DNA of 64,000 nucleotides, taken from positions 42,665,675-42,729,674 of the forward strand of contig OY759219.1 of the NCBI GenBank assembly GCA_963662175.1. The letters are read 5' to 3'. This document shows, in pieces, positions 63,641 to 64,000 of this stretch; positions within the stretch are counted from its first letter, which is position 1; each line of letters opens with the position of its first letter. Under the pieces are notes generated by a model. That model searched no databases. It was not told the DNA's origin and saw only the letters and a list, made by a program, of their open reading frames with translations. Position numbers and translations under genes: made by a program. Source of the stretch: Aradus depressus. Taxonomy: Eukaryota; Arthropoda; Insecta; Hemiptera; Aradidae.

Positions 63641-64000
63641 TATAATAGCTGGGGAAGTACAAAAGTGATGGAATCACAGGTAGTGATCACAGAATCGATG
63701 TGATCGAGTAGTTGGTACTGATGAATGATCATCTATCTCTACTGAACAGAGACTGTTAGCTCCGTAGCTTCCAAGAAAGAGAGCAGAGAGCACGTGACCT
63801 CGATCTGTCCTCTCTTCTCATGACAGGATGTTTTGTGTTTTGTCCATACTACACTGAATCCTCAACAACAACAACACACACAATACAAAACTATCAAACC
63901 ATTCCAACTCCTAACTTCATAGTATATATAGGGAAAGTTATGTAATCTGTCACCGGAATTTCATGTTTTTCAACATAACTTCCGATAGAATGAGTATTAG
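63641..64000. repeat. Family A fragments and unassigned sequence to window end
   Basis: 63641-63670 continues the split family A copy. 63915-64000 is a forward left end (AGTATATATAGGGAAAGTTA, TGTAATCTGTCACC, CTTCCGATAGAATGAG) cut by the window edge. 63680-63900 has nothing recognised. Confidence 0.5.

Overview
The window looks like arthropod, most likely insect, nuclear DNA. Reasons: an intact NEMF/Caliban-type gene, spliced minus-strand exons of an insulin-receptor-like gene with a 7.8-kb intron, jockey-type LINE fragments, tRNA-headed SINEs (several ending in CCTAA repeats), and hAT-like and Tc1/mariner-like elements. The exact order is not resolvable by eye; a repeat-rich hemipteran-like genome is a guess. 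There is no bacterial-style operon. Most of the window is mobile DNA, much of it nested.

Layout. 1-8430: an old dispersed repeat (called family A here) split by a 7.7-kb element with hAT-type terminal inverted repeats (TIRs) and an 8-bp target duplication (TSD). Its body is 79 copies of a 92-bp satellite. 8.4-15.8 kb: SINE pieces, a snap-back TIR element (family C), and two short hAT-like elements (family D), one carrying a small retroelement-like insert (family E). 15.9-24.1 kb: two coding exons of an insulin-receptor-like protein on the minus strand. Their intron holds SINEs, a 475-bp TIR element and a 1.1-kb inverted-arm element (family G) whose arms carry hammerhead-ribozyme-like motifs. 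24-32 kb: SINEs, a 27-bp tandem array, a possible micro-exon and a jockey remnant. 32.3-36.2 kb: a 3.9-kb fold-back transposon with about 1.6-kb inverted arms around a broken DDE/SWIM transposase. 36-54 kb: family A, family I, SINEs, a 5'-truncated young jockey copy, a second snap-back element and a few orphan exon-like stretches.

54.0-56.8 kb holds the only complete gene, an uninterrupted 925-codon NEMF/Rqc2 homologue. 56.8-64 kb: SINEs, a family E palindrome with a second hammerhead-like motif, a 100-bp tandem repeat and a third snap-back element.

Family letters (A, C, D, E, G, I, K) are labels of convenience for this window, not database names. Alignments, TSDs and ribozyme folds were made by eye. 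Spliced exons other than the two insulin-receptor-like ones are tentative.
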